Source: an uncultured Clostridia bacterium
Lineage (GTDB): Bacteria > Bacillota > Clostridia > Oscillospirales > CAG-272
Direction: 5' to 3'
DNA: 24,485 bases
Assembly (NCBI GenBank): GCA_937893945.1
Contig: CALCTA010000118.1
Coordinates: forward strand, 1-24,485
In this document: one piece after another, positions 7,681 to 16,893 of the stretch
Numbering within the stretch: position 1 is the stretch's first letter
Layout: the number at the start of each line of letters is the position of its first letter
Translations under genes and position numbers: made by a program
Notes under the pieces: model-generated
What the model was told of the DNA's origin: nothing
The model's database searches: none
What the model saw: only the letters and a program-made list of their open reading frames with translations

Positions 7681-7802
7681 CCCCGACGAAGACGACTGTA
7701 TCAGTTTTATATAGTTTATTCCAAAGAGAAATCCTATATACTAAAAAGTCGGACGTCGGCGGCGTTCTTTTGTTCTTATCCTTTATTCAGTTTTTTACGT
7801 TA
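7681..7802. other. Gap between uridine-kinase-like gene and spoVB
   Basis: This 122-nt AT-rich gap is the largest interruption inside the long minus-strand gene run. I see no hairpin with a T tract and no convincing promoter. The best sequence is TTGGAA with TACAGT 18 nt further on the minus strand, which is weak. Transcription from upstream may simply continue through. Confidence 0.4.
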
Positions 7803-8705
7803 TCAAACGAATTCGCAATACAGATAGTGCGGCAGTATCAGCTCACGTGAGATAGGCTCAACGTCCTTCAGAGAGTTCAGTATCTCCTGCGCTCTCGGAT
7901 AGTGCTTACTGTCAGTCTCTATATTGCCAAGTATTTCGCACAGATACGGCTTGAGAACTCCAACCTCGTATTCCATTGAGGAATCAACGAAATAGTCGCT
8001 CTCGCTTGCGTAAGGAAATATATTTTTATCCTCGTTATCGCGGACACTTCTCCAAAGGTCAAGCGTAAATTCGGGCGAGCTGCTTCTGAAAAGGAAGTCC
8101 CTTACGAGCCTTCTCATAAGTCTGAGCCTCTGCGGCAAAAACTCAACACCTCCCGCAACAACTCTGCTCTCGGGTATGATAAAGATACTTACAGAGCCAT
8201 GCTCCGAGAGTATCTCCTTGACGTTCGGATAGTTTGCCTGTATGCCCTCAAAGATAAATATATCGTTTTCGTCGATAGATAGCGTTTTATAGCCGTTTCT
8301 TCTACCAAGACCGAAATCAAATATCGGGCAATGCACCTTGTCTGAATCGAATATCTCCTCGACAAACATGTGCAACGCCTTAACGTCGATGGTATCGGGG
8401 GAATCGTAGTCAAGTCCGTCAAGACCCTTTGCGCGAGACAACTCAAGCAAGGTCTCTCTGTCATAGTAAAAGTCGTCTATCGAAACAAGATGCGCTCTCC
8501 TGCCGAGACGCTCGAACACCGATATCAGTCGGTTTGCCGCCGTGGTCTTTCCCGAACAGGACGGTCCGAACAGCCTTATTATTCTCAAATCGCGCATACT
8601 GCATATATCCTCAGCTATACGGCTGATATTCTGCGCAAACCTGTCCTCACAGCTCTTTATCCATTCTGCGTTATTTTTTTGTATTATATTATTATCGTAT
8701 GTCAT
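7803..8705 (-). CDS. Uridine-kinase-like P-loop NTPase, stand-alone kinase domain
   Basis: A 300-residue protein with the Walker A motif GPSCSGKTT at 47-55, SIDDFYYDRE near 75-84 and FIFEGIQANYP near residue 155. Later come RLRLMRRLVRDFLFR and NIFPYASESDYFVDSSMEYE. This order matches the kinase half of the clostridial fusion proteins in which a TGS/threonyl-tRNA-synthetase-like region precedes a uridine kinase. Here the N-terminal half is missing and only about 40 residues precede the P-loop. The family DTRLIRR-type segment reads PQRLRLMRR. Substrate is therefore uncertain: a nucleoside is likely but not shown. The ATG at 8705 has GGAGG four bases upstream. It follows hemZ by 45 nt without a terminator. 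Confidence 0.8.
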   Translation of the reverse strand: MTYDNNIIQKNNAEWIKSCEDRFAQNISRIAEDICSMRDLRIIRLFGPSCSGKTTAANRLISVFERLGRRAHLVSIDDFYYDRETLLELSRAKGLDGLDYDSPDTIDVKALHMFVEEIFDSDKVHCPIFDFGLGRRNGYKTLSIDENDIFIFEGIQANYPNVKEILSEHGSVSIFIIPESRVVAGGVEFLPQRLRLMRRLVRDFLFRSSSPEFTLDLWRSVRDNEDKNIFPYASESDYFVDSSMEYEVGVLKPYLCEILGNIETDSKHYPRAQEILNSLKDVEPISRELILPHYLYCEFV

Positions 8706-8750
8706 AGTTCCTCCATAAGAGGACGTTGAAACAAGAGGCACGAAAAAAGA

Positions 8751-10244
8751 TTACAGCATTCCTCTTTCGGTATAGAAGCGGAGCGCTGCCTCTGCAAACG
8801 CCTCGTTTTTGTCCTCTTTCAAATATTCGTACGGATATTTCTGATGGAACATACGCTCTATCTCTCGCTTGTTACAGCAATTTCCCGTGTTATCCACGAG
8901 CTTACCTACAGCGCCTGCGCCTGCGGCAAATATAGAGTGTATCTCCTCCATCATATAAATGTTGTAAAGTCCCTCGTAGGAAGGCTTTGAAAATCCTACG
9001 TTTTCATAGTTTCCTACGGTATTTTTCTGTCTGTACATATAGTACGGGATATATCCCGCCTGCTCTGTCTTTATCTGTGAGTAATCCACGCATTTACCCA
9101 CGTCTCCGCCTCTTGCGGAATAGATATGAGAGTTCTGTCTGAGCACCTCTGCGGATTTCTTTATGCAGAAGGTATGTACCGTTATATTCTCGGGATCAAG
9201 GCGGATCACCTCGTCCATGGTTTTTGAGAACATACGGAAATTATCTCCGGGAAGTCCTGCGATAAGGTCAACGTTTACAGTTCTTATGCCCGAGCTCTTG
9301 GCTATATCGTAAGCAGTATAAAACTCATCTACGGTATGGCTTCTGCCAACTCCGCAAAGCACGTCGTCGCAAAGGCTTTGGGGGTTTACGCTGACTCTCG
9401 TAACGCCGTACTCACGCGCGATGGCAAATTTCTCGGCGTTGATGGTATCGGGACGTCCTGCCTCAAGGGTATATTCGTCAAGCGCGCTCACGTCGGTCTT
9501 GGTAGAAATAAATCCAAGAAGATCGCGAAGCTGTGCCTCTGTAAGTATCGTGGGCGTGCCTCCGCCTATATAAAGCGTGCGAACTCTAAGGCCAAGGCGG
9601 TTTATAATAGCAAAATTAGCCTCAATATCCCCCTTAAGCTTCTCTAAATATTCGGGAATAAGCGAGAGAAGTCTCTTTGAGGTATAAGAAACGAACGAGC
9701 AATAGGTGCATCTAGTGGGGCAGAACGGTATAGAAATATACACGCTGCAGTCCTTTGGAGAGGGCTCTCCCACTATGCTCTTTTCGGTCAGGGCGATATT
9801 CGTAGCAAGCGCCGCCTTCTTGGGTATCACGAGATAGTCTGTATTGAGTATCTTCTTTACCTTGGTCTTGCTGTTTCCTGCGTCAAGAAGCTCGCTTGCG
9901 ACCTTTGAGGGACGGACACCTATCATCATTCCCCAAGCGGGGCGGTATCCAAGCAGTGCGCTTGCGGCGGCAAGCACCGCGCCGCCTATAGAGAGCTTGA
10001 GTGTGCGCTCGTGAGTTCTCTCGGGGATAAACTCGGCATAATACTCGGCGCTCTCGCTCTTTCCGTCAAGCTCTACCGTCGCGTAGGTCCTTACTCCTCC
10101 CTCGTCTTCAACAGTCTTTACCGAAAGGACGGGCGCGTCAGGACGAGTCTCCTCGCTCTCGCCGAAATGCTCCCCGGGGAAAAATATCATTCCAAGCGTC
10201 TGAACGTAGTATTTATTTATCGGTGAATCAAGAATTATCTTCAT
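8751..10244 (-). CDS. hemZ: HemZ-type radical SAM coproporphyrinogen dehydrogenase family protein
   Basis: A 497-residue radical SAM protein. The 4Fe-4S ligands are Cys175, Cys179 and Cys182 in CPTRCTYC, followed by the SAM-binding YIGGGTPTIL near 225 and GLPGDNF further on. A roughly 165-residue N-terminal extension before the radical SAM domain distinguishes HemZ from HemN/HemW. The family is annotated as oxygen-independent coproporphyrinogen III dehydrogenase; the actual reaction of clostridial HemZ is poorly established, and no other haem genes are visible here. It starts one base after the dtd stop, so it is translationally coupled; the ribosome site GGAG lies inside the dtd 3' end. The dtd-hemZ order after rel is common in Clostridia. 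Confidence 0.9.
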   Translation of the reverse strand: MKIILDSPINKYYVQTLGMIFFPGEHFGESEETRPDAPVLSVKTVEDEGGVRTYATVELDGKSESAEYYAEFIPERTHERTLKLSIGGAVLAAASALLGYRPAWGMMIGVRPSKVASELLDAGNSKTKVKKILNTDYLVIPKKAALATNIALTEKSIVGEPSPKDCSVYISIPFCPTRCTYCSFVSYTSKRLLSLIPEYLEKLKGDIEANFAIINRLGLRVRTLYIGGGTPTILTEAQLRDLLGFISTKTDVSALDEYTLEAGRPDTINAEKFAIAREYGVTRVSVNPQSLCDDVLCGVGRSHTVDEFYTAYDIAKSSGIRTVNVDLIAGLPGDNFRMFSKTMDEVIRLDPENITVHTFCIKKSAEVLRQNSHIYSARGGDVGKCVDYSQIKTEQAGYIPYYMYRQKNTVGNYENVGFSKPSYEGLYNIYMMEEIHSIFAAGAGAVGKLVDNTGNCCNKREIERMFHQKYPYEYLKEDKNEAFAEAALRFYTERGML

Positions 10245-10245
10245 T

Positions 10246-10722
10246 TTACGCTTTCTCCGTCTCGGTCTTTTTCTTCAAAAGTATATTACTGTCCATAACG
10301 ATGGTTACAGGGCCGTCGCAGACCGTTTCTATCTGCATATCCGCGCCAAACACGCCTCTGCCCGTATGCGACACCTCGCGCTCAACAAGCTCGCAGAAGT
10401 ATTCGTAAAGGCGGTTGGCTTCATCGGGAGCTGCCGCCGCGAAATAATCGGGGCGCTTTCCCTTTTTGTAGGACGCGAGAAGCGTGAAATTGGAAACTGT
10501 GAGAATCTCTCCGCCAATGTCGAGAAGCGAGAGATTCATTTTTTCGTTCTCATCCTCAAAGATACGCAGATTTATAATTTTGTCAGCAAGAGCTCTCGCG
10601 TCCTCCTCGCCGTCGCCCTTGGCAACGCCTAAAAGCACGAGAAGTCCCTTGCCGCAAGCACCGACAGTCTCGCCGTCAACACTCACCGCCGCTCTTTTTA
10701 CTCTCTGCAATACTGCGATCAT
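10246..10722 (-). CDS. dtd: D-aminoacyl-tRNA deacylase
   Basis: Removes D-amino acids, and glycine from tRNA-Ala, mischarged on tRNA. The product is 158 residues, slightly longer than the usual 145-150 because of a Lys/Glu-rich tail. The fold is clear from MIAVLQRVKRAAVSVDG at the start and KGKRPDYF near 87-94. The two active-site motifs differ from the textbook forms. The SQxTL motif reads SNFTL at 77-81. The NxGPxT motif reads CDGPVT at 135-140, keeping the Gly-Pro pair that enforces chirality but not the leading Asn. The ATG at 10722 has GGAG upstream. It lies 27 nt after rel. Confidence 0.93.
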   Translation of the reverse strand: MIAVLQRVKRAAVSVDGETVGACGKGLLVLLGVAKGDGEEDARALADKIINLRIFEDENEKMNLSLLDIGGEILTVSNFTLLASYKKGKRPDYFAAAAPDEANRLYEYFCELVEREVSHTGRGVFGADMQIETVCDGPVTIVMDSNILLKKKTETEKA

Positions 10723-10749
10723 TTTGTTCTCCGTCCTTTTCTTTAATGA

Positions 10750-12972
10750 TTACTGCGCGTATCCTCGCGTTATATCGTTAACTCCGTCTATCGATTTGAG
10801 CTTGGATACGATAGAGTGGTAGTGGTCCACGTTTTTACAGCTTATCTTAAGATTAACGATAGCTCCTTCACTACCGTACTTCGAGGTATTTATCTGAAGA
10901 AGCTGTACCTTCATATCCGAAAGCGCGACCGAAATATCTGCGATAATACCCATACGGTCGAATACGTATATGCTTATCTGAGCCTCGTAAAGATCTACGC
11001 TGCCACTCTTTCTTTCCTCCCAATATGCCTCTACCCATCTATCCGAATTTTCGGGGTTCTCCCTACCCAACTTTACGTTGGGGCAGTCGGATTTATGCAC
11101 CGACACACCGTGTCCGCGCGTGATAAAGCCGATAACGCTATCGCCCGGGAGAGGATTACAGCATCTTGCGAACTTAACGAGACAGCCCTCAAGACCGTCA
11201 ACAATAATTCCGCCGTTGGATTTGATATTCTTGGGAGCGACCGTCTTTACCTGCTCGACGGTCATATCAGCCGCCTGATCTCCGTCGCTATCGACCATCA
11301 CGGTGCGTTCAAATTCATCCTTGAACTTGCCCGCGACCTTTGAGAGCGCGATACCGCCGTAGCCGAGCGTATTGTAGAGGTCCTCGGCACTCATATAGCC
11401 TATCCTCTGACCTACAGCGGCAACTACTTCGTTTCTCTGCGCTTCTGTATATCCGTGCGACCAGCGCTTGAATTCCGCATCTACTATCGCCTTTCCCGCG
11501 ACGATATTCTCTGCTCTCTTCTCGCGCTTGAACCAGCTTCTTATCTTTGTTCTTGCCTCACTCGTCTTGACTATATTGAGCCAATCTCGGCTCGGTCCTT
11601 TGGAGGACGACGAGGTCAGTATCTCAACTATGTCTCCCGTAACGGGCGCGCGCTCGATAGGAACTATCATTCCGTTGATCTTTGCGCCTATCATAGAGTT
11701 TCCGACACCCGAGTGGATAGCGTAGGCAAAGTCAATGACCGTAGAACCGAGAGGAAGCGCGATAACGTCTCCCTTAGGGGTAAACACGAAGGTCTCATCA
11801 TGGAATATATCGGTCTTGATAGCCTCGAGGAATTCGTCGGGGTCTGTGGTATTTGACTCGGTCTCAATAAGCCTTGAGATCCACTCAAGCTTATTGTCTA
11901 TGTCAGCCTTGCTCTTCTCTCCGCTCTTATATTTCCAGTGAGCGCAGATACCGTACTCGGCTATATGGTGCATCTCCCAAGTCCTTATCTGCACCTCAAA
12001 GGGTATTCCGTCTCTGCCGATAACGGTGGTGTGAAGCGAGCGGTACATATTGGGCTTAGGAGTTGAGATATAGTCCTTAAATCTTCCGGGAACAGACTTG
12101 AACATCTCGTGTATCAGACCGAGCGCGGTATAGCACTCAAGCTCGGTATCCACGATTATTCTCATCGCGTAGAAGTCGTATATCTCATCAAAGCTCTTGC
12201 CCTGATTGAACATCTTGCGGTAGATACTGTAAACTGATTTTATTCTTCCCGCAAGCTCAAAATGAATACTGTTCTCGCGGAGCTTTTTATCTACTATTCC
12301 TCTGACGTTCTCAATAAAACCGACGCTCTGTCCGTACTTCTCGTCAATATACCGCTTTATCTCGGCGTATCCGATGGGGTCGAGATAGGATATACAGAGA
12401 TTTTCAAGCTCCTGCTTTATCTTCTGCATACCGAGGCGGTGAGCGAGAGGCGCGTAAACGTACATCGTTTCAAGCGCGGTCTTTCTTCTCTTGGGGTCTG
12501 CCTTAACGGAAAGAGTGCGCATATTGTGCAATCTGTCGCAGAGCTTTATGAAGATAACTCTTATATCCTTGGACATAGCGAGGAGCATTTTGCGGAGATT
12601 CTCTATATGAGCCTCCTCCTTGTCCTCGATGTTGAGCGTAACCATCTTCGTAAGTCCGTCAACCAGCATAGCCGTCTCAGAGCCGAATTTAGTCTCTATC
12701 TCCTTAAGGTCGGTCTTATCCGAGCAATCCTCGACGGTATCGTGAAGCAGCGCCGCGCAGATAGAATTGGTATCAAGACCGAGGTTGGATACTATCTCCG
12801 CCACCGCTACGGGATGGGATATATACGGCTCTCCGCTCACGCGGAACTGTCCCTCGTGCAGAGACTCGGCGTATTCTCCCGCCATTTTTATTTTTTCCAG
12901 ATCGTATTTTCTTCCCGAATTACTCAGCTTATCCATAAGCTGTTCTACGGTAAAACAGGTATTCGCTGCCAT
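10750..12972 (-). CDS. rel: Bifunctional (p)ppGpp synthetase/hydrolase Rel
   Basis: Makes and degrades the stringent-response alarmone (p)ppGpp. The 740-residue protein has the full long-RSH layout. The HD hydrolase domain has His53, HDTVED at 77-82 and DRLHNMRT at 146-153. The synthetase domain has GRIKSVYSIYRKM at 242-254 and YISTPKPNMYRSLHT at 301-315. A TGS domain covers about 394-453, a Cys-containing zinc-finger region has CCNPLPGD at 604-611, and an ACT domain covers about 665-740. The motif RFKD at 297-300 is the RXKD form typical of bifunctional enzymes rather than the EXDD form of RelA. With an intact HD site, both activities are expected. The start has AAAGGA upstream, 23 nt after recJ. 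Confidence 0.97.
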   Translation of the reverse strand: MAANTCFTVEQLMDKLSNSGRKYDLEKIKMAGEYAESLHEGQFRVSGEPYISHPVAVAEIVSNLGLDTNSICAALLHDTVEDCSDKTDLKEIETKFGSETAMLVDGLTKMVTLNIEDKEEAHIENLRKMLLAMSKDIRVIFIKLCDRLHNMRTLSVKADPKRRKTALETMYVYAPLAHRLGMQKIKQELENLCISYLDPIGYAEIKRYIDEKYGQSVGFIENVRGIVDKKLRENSIHFELAGRIKSVYSIYRKMFNQGKSFDEIYDFYAMRIIVDTELECYTALGLIHEMFKSVPGRFKDYISTPKPNMYRSLHTTVIGRDGIPFEVQIRTWEMHHIAEYGICAHWKYKSGEKSKADIDNKLEWISRLIETESNTTDPDEFLEAIKTDIFHDETFVFTPKGDVIALPLGSTVIDFAYAIHSGVGNSMIGAKINGMIVPIERAPVTGDIVEILTSSSSKGPSRDWLNIVKTSEARTKIRSWFKREKRAENIVAGKAIVDAEFKRWSHGYTEAQRNEVVAAVGQRIGYMSAEDLYNTLGYGGIALSKVAGKFKDEFERTVMVDSDGDQAADMTVEQVKTVAPKNIKSNGGIIVDGLEGCLVKFARCCNPLPGDSVIGFITRGHGVSVHKSDCPNVKLGRENPENSDRWVEAYWEERKSGSVDLYEAQISIYVFDRMGIIADISVALSDMKVQLLQINTSKYGSEGAIVNLKISCKNVDHYHSIVSKLKSIDGVNDITRGYAQ

Positions 12973-12995
12973 TGGGTTCCTTTCTGCAGACCTTT

Positions 12996-15191
12996 TTACT
13001 GCCAGACGCGGTCAACACACTGTGCCTTAAGGCGTCTGAGGATCGCGGATTTGTCGATACTCGTCCTGTTGGCACGGAATATCACCTCAAAGCGATAGAT
13101 ATCGTTGCCAAGCTCGGCTATATCGCATATCTGCAATTCGTTGAATATCTCGAATATGTATTTGAGCTTTACGTAATTTATAGCAATGCCGCCCTGCTCA
13201 AGAGCTCTCTGCACGCTTTTGATGTCTGTAACGCTATTACCGTTTCTGTACTCTCTGCGAAGAAGAGTATAAACGCCCGCGCAATCGTCTCTCGTAGGGA
13301 TAAAATCCTCGTCCGAGCGGAATTTTCCACCCTCACGAAGCTCGGAATAGCGCTTCATCTGACCTGTAGTTCTTTTTGTATATGATTCCGCAAGTCTCGC
13401 ATCGCGAACTATCATCTGTGCTGACTGCACGTTCTTGTAATCGTTTATGTCGATGTTGAAAAGCAGGTCGATAAGGTCGCCGTTCTCAAAGCCGAGCATA
13501 CCCTCGCCCACGCTGAAGTACATAGCATTGACAGACATACCGTTCTTTTCAAGATAAAGTCTGGTATGCTCTCCGCCCTTGGTATATGCTATCTTCTTTA
13601 CGGTAACGTCTCTCATAACGAAGAGAGGCGTAGCGTTGCCAGTGCCGTAGGGCTCAAGATACTGAAGCTCTTTGGCAAACCTTAGATTTACGTCAGCCAT
13701 ATCTATCTCGCAGTCGGCCTCAAGCTTTATCTTGAATGCATCATCGTCAAGATGCTCTCTTGCGTAAGCGTTTATTCTCTCTCTGAAGGCTTCAAGATCG
13801 CCTCTCTTGACTGTAAGTCCTGCGGCAAGCTCGTGTCCGCCGTATTTTACAAGCAGATCCTCACAGCTGCTAAGCGCCTCAACGAGATTGAGTCCCTTGA
13901 TGCTTCGTCCCGATCCCTTGCCGTCGTCAAGCGCCGATTCCTCGTCGCCCATAGATCCGTAGAAGGATACGAGGATGGACGGAAGTCCGTATCTCTCGGT
14001 TATCTTCGAGGATACTATTCCTATGATACCCTGCTGCCACTCGTTGCTGTCAAGCACTATGACGGGGTTTTCATCAATATCTGGAAGATCGGCTATCATC
14101 TCGTAAGCCTGCTCTGCAATACGGTTTTCCTCTATCTGTCTCTGGCGATTTATAGCGCAAAGCTCCTCGGCGTATCCGTCGGCTTCCTCACCTGCTGACG
14201 CAAGCAGAGTTCTTACCGCTATAGCGGCATCGGATATCCTTCCCGCCGCGTTTATTCTCGGGGCAATACCAAATCCGATAAATCCCGAGGTTATCTTTCT
14301 CTTCTTCGCGTGAGGATCGTCGCTTTTCTTTGACGAGGACGCCTCTATAAGCGCCGCAAGGCCTGGGCGGGGAGAATCCTCCATGATCTTAAGTCCCATG
14401 CTGACGATAAGTCTGTTCTCATCTACTATAGGCATAACGTCTGCTATAGTTCCGAGTGCTGTGAGATCCGCATACTTCGAGCAGACCTCTCTTATTCCCT
14501 CTACGACCGCTCTTCCGCTCTCGCGGCATCTCCTCATCTCACATGCACATACGAGCTTGAACACCACTCCGACACCCGCAAGCTCCTTAAAGGGATAGCT
14601 ACAGTCGGGACGGTGGGGATTTACTACGGCGCAAGCGCCCGGAAGCTCGCTTCTGCATTCGTGGTGATCTGTTACCACGAAATCCACGCCGAGCGTTTTT
14701 CCGTATTCGACCTCTGCCGCCGCCGTAATTCCCGTATCGACCGTGATTATCAGGCTTACGCCGTTTTCACAAAGAGTATTTACCGCCGTACAGGAAACGC
14801 CGTATCCCTCCCCCTCGCGCTTGGGTATCTTGACGATGACGTCCGCGCCAAGCTCACCAAGATAAAGGTAAAGCATACTTACCGAGGTTACACCGTCAAC
14901 GTCGTAATCTCCGTAGATACATATTTTTTCACCATTCTCAATAGCCCTAAAAACTCTCTCGACAGCCTTATCCATATCCTTAAGCAGATACGGATCGTGG
15001 AAGTCTGCCTCCTCAAAGCGAAGGAAATGTCGCGCGTCCTCTGCGCTTCGGTATCCTCGGTTATAAAGCAACACCGAGAAAAGCTCACTTCTGCCAAGCT
15101 GCTTAGCCATATCGCTTATCACAGCATCGCGGTGAGCATCGCCGAAGACGTAGCGCTCGCACCACACCTTCTCTCTCTTATTATTCTTCAT
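12996..15191 (-). CDS. recJ: Single-stranded-DNA-specific exonuclease RecJ
   Basis: 5'-to-3' single-strand DNA exonuclease acting in recombination and repair. The 731-residue protein carries the DHH-family motifs: YGDYDVDG ending at residue 100, VVTDHHE at 172-178, and ALGTIADVMPI around 240. The DHHA1 part has GFGIAPRINAAGRI and YGGHELAAGL. About 150 C-terminal residues extend past the E. coli-type core, as in other Firmicute RecJ proteins. The ATG at 15191 has a GGGG just upstream, a weak site. RecJ directly before rel is a conserved clostridial order; the apt gene often found between them is missing here. Confidence 0.96.
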   Translation of the reverse strand: MKNNKREKVWCERYVFGDAHRDAVISDMAKQLGRSELFSVLLYNRGYRSAEDARHFLRFEEADFHDPYLLKDMDKAVERVFRAIENGEKICIYGDYDVDGVTSVSMLYLYLGELGADVIVKIPKREGEGYGVSCTAVNTLCENGVSLIITVDTGITAAAEVEYGKTLGVDFVVTDHHECRSELPGACAVVNPHRPDCSYPFKELAGVGVVFKLVCACEMRRCRESGRAVVEGIREVCSKYADLTALGTIADVMPIVDENRLIVSMGLKIMEDSPRPGLAALIEASSSKKSDDPHAKKRKITSGFIGFGIAPRINAAGRISDAAIAVRTLLASAGEEADGYAEELCAINRQRQIEENRIAEQAYEMIADLPDIDENPVIVLDSNEWQQGIIGIVSSKITERYGLPSILVSFYGSMGDEESALDDGKGSGRSIKGLNLVEALSSCEDLLVKYGGHELAAGLTVKRGDLEAFRERINAYAREHLDDDAFKIKLEADCEIDMADVNLRFAKELQYLEPYGTGNATPLFVMRDVTVKKIAYTKGGEHTRLYLEKNGMSVNAMYFSVGEGMLGFENGDLIDLLFNIDINDYKNVQSAQMIVRDARLAESYTKRTTGQMKRYSELREGGKFRSDEDFIPTRDDCAGVYTLLRREYRNGNSVTDIKSVQRALEQGGIAINYVKLKYIFEIFNELQICDIAELGNDIYRFEVIFRANRTSIDKSAILRRLKAQCVDRVWQ

Positions 15192-15238
15192 AAAAACCCC
15201 AATCTATATAAACACAAATTTAAAACAAGGTTATCGCC

Positions 15239-16858
15239 TTAATCGGCGGGAGCAAATTGCTCCATTATCTTCAGCGCGACTCTGATTCCGTCAATAGCGG
15301 CGCTGGTTATTCCGCCCGCGTATCCCGCGCCCTCTCCGCAAGGATATATCCTCTCCTTGCCAAGCGCGCAAAGATTTTCGGTGCGAAGTATTCTTACGGG
15401 CGCAGAGGTCCTTGTCTCTGCCGCCGTGAGTATAGCGTCGGGGGTAGAAAATCCCGACAGCTTGCGCTCAAAGGAGAGGATTCCGCGGCGAAGCTCATCG
15501 CACACAAAGTTTGGAAGCACTCTGTCGATAGAGCCTTCCCTTACCTTTCCGTCTCTGTAGGTAGGAAGCACAGCACCTATCTTATTTACGCCCGTGCCGA
15601 GAAAGCTACCCACCGTTTGTATCGGCGCGCAGTAATCCTTACCGCCCTCGGCGAAGGCGGCTCTCTCTATTTTTCTCTGAAATTCTATAGCGCCCATAGG
15701 CGTTCCGTCGTAATCACTTGTAAAAACGCTGACAGCTACGGCTGAATTGGAATTTCTGCCGTCTCGCGCGTTGCGGCTCATGCCGTTGACCACCACGCCG
15801 CCCTCCTCGGACGCCGCCGCGACCACCTCGCCGCCGGGACACATACAAAAGGTATATACACCTCTGCCAGACGAGGTATCCGAAAGGTGATACTCTCCCT
15901 TGCCGAGCTTCTCGTGTCCTGCCATATCTCCGTAAAGCGCCTCGTCGATGCGCGAGCGCAAATGCTCTATGCGCACTCCGACCGAGAAAGGCTTTGCCTC
16001 GATCGCGTATCCGTTCTCAAGCAGCATCTTATAGGTATCTCTTGAGCTGTGTCCTATTGCGAGAAGCACAGACGAGCAAGCTATCTCGCCCCTCGTCGTG
16101 CTTACTGAAATATTACCGTCGGGAAGCTGACGGATACCGTCCATACGCGTGCGGTAAAGCACCCTGCCGCCAAGCTCCTCTATTCTTTTGAGAATGCCGT
16201 CAACTATGCCGAGAAGCAGGTCCGTGCCCACGTGCGGCTTTGCGGCTGTAAGTATCTCCTCGGGCGCACCAAAATCACAAAAACGGCGAAGCACGTAGCC
16301 GATCTTCGCATCGTTTATTCTCGTCAGGAGCTTTCCGTCAGAGAAGGTTCCCGCTCCGCCTGCGCCAAACTGTATATTTGACTCTACGTCAAGTATGCCA
16401 AGCTTACAGAAGGTCTCGTATTTTTTCGCTCTCTCAGCGACACAGTCGCCCCTATCGATTATTATAGGCGCATAACCGTTTTCGGCGAGCAAAAGTGCGC
16501 CGAAAAGTCCCGCGGGACCCATTCCCACGACAAGCGGCGGAGCGCTCATAGGCGCGCTTCCGTGAATTATCTGAAGCTCTCCGTCCTCAAGCGCGGAGAT
16601 ACGGTATTTTCCGTTACTTTTCGGCAAAAAAGCCGAACGCGGCGAATCAAACTTCGCCGCCACCGAATATACAAGTCTGATATCGCTTTTCTTTCTGGCA
16701 TCTACAGACTTTTTATATACGCCGAAATGAAGTCGTGCAGGGTCTATCCCTGCACGCTTCAGCTCGCTTGCCGCTATAGAGCAAGCCTCGTTCTCATTGG
16801 CGTCGGGCGGCAGACTGATACCGCTTACAAGAAATCCGATATATTTTCCCTTAGCCAT
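15239..16858 (-). CDS. COG2509-type FAD-dependent dehydrogenase
   Basis: An uncharacterised flavoprotein oxidoreductase family widespread in Firmicutes. The 539-residue protein has a roughly 100-residue N-terminal domain, then the dinucleotide-binding motif VGMGPAG at 111-117 and IIIDRGD near 132. The family block IQFGAGGAGTFSDGKL follows near 165, then VLLAIGHSSRDTY and a C-terminal GEGAGYAGGITSAAIDG that closes the FAD site. No substrate is known to me. The ATG at 16858 has GGGAG eight bases upstream and is preferred over an in-frame ATG six codons earlier. It lies 35 nt after the small membrane protein gene and 47 nt before recJ. Confidence 0.9.
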   Translation of the reverse strand: MAKGKYIGFLVSGISLPPDANENEACSIAASELKRAGIDPARLHFGVYKKSVDARKKSDIRLVYSVAAKFDSPRSAFLPKSNGKYRISALEDGELQIIHGSAPMSAPPLVVGMGPAGLFGALLLAENGYAPIIIDRGDCVAERAKKYETFCKLGILDVESNIQFGAGGAGTFSDGKLLTRINDAKIGYVLRRFCDFGAPEEILTAAKPHVGTDLLLGIVDGILKRIEELGGRVLYRTRMDGIRQLPDGNISVSTTRGEIACSSVLLAIGHSSRDTYKMLLENGYAIEAKPFSVGVRIEHLRSRIDEALYGDMAGHEKLGKGEYHLSDTSSGRGVYTFCMCPGGEVVAAASEEGGVVVNGMSRNARDGRNSNSAVAVSVFTSDYDGTPMGAIEFQRKIERAAFAEGGKDYCAPIQTVGSFLGTGVNKIGAVLPTYRDGKVREGSIDRVLPNFVCDELRRGILSFERKLSGFSTPDAILTAAETRTSAPVRILRTENLCALGKERIYPCGEGAGYAGGITSAAIDGIRVALKIMEQFAPAD

Positions 16859-16893
16859 ATCCGTCGCTCCCTTCAAAATTTATCAAGCCTCGC

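Noticed and set aside
7678..7802. Sporulation sigma-E promoter upstream of spoVB
   Set aside because: GAATA and GATACAGT occur, but the spacing between them is too short by several bases, and the -10 has a mismatch at the key first position.
12262..13098. Plus-strand open frame of 278 codons across rel and the recJ end
   Set aside because: It runs antisense to two well-supported genes with conserved motifs, and shows no recognisable protein features.
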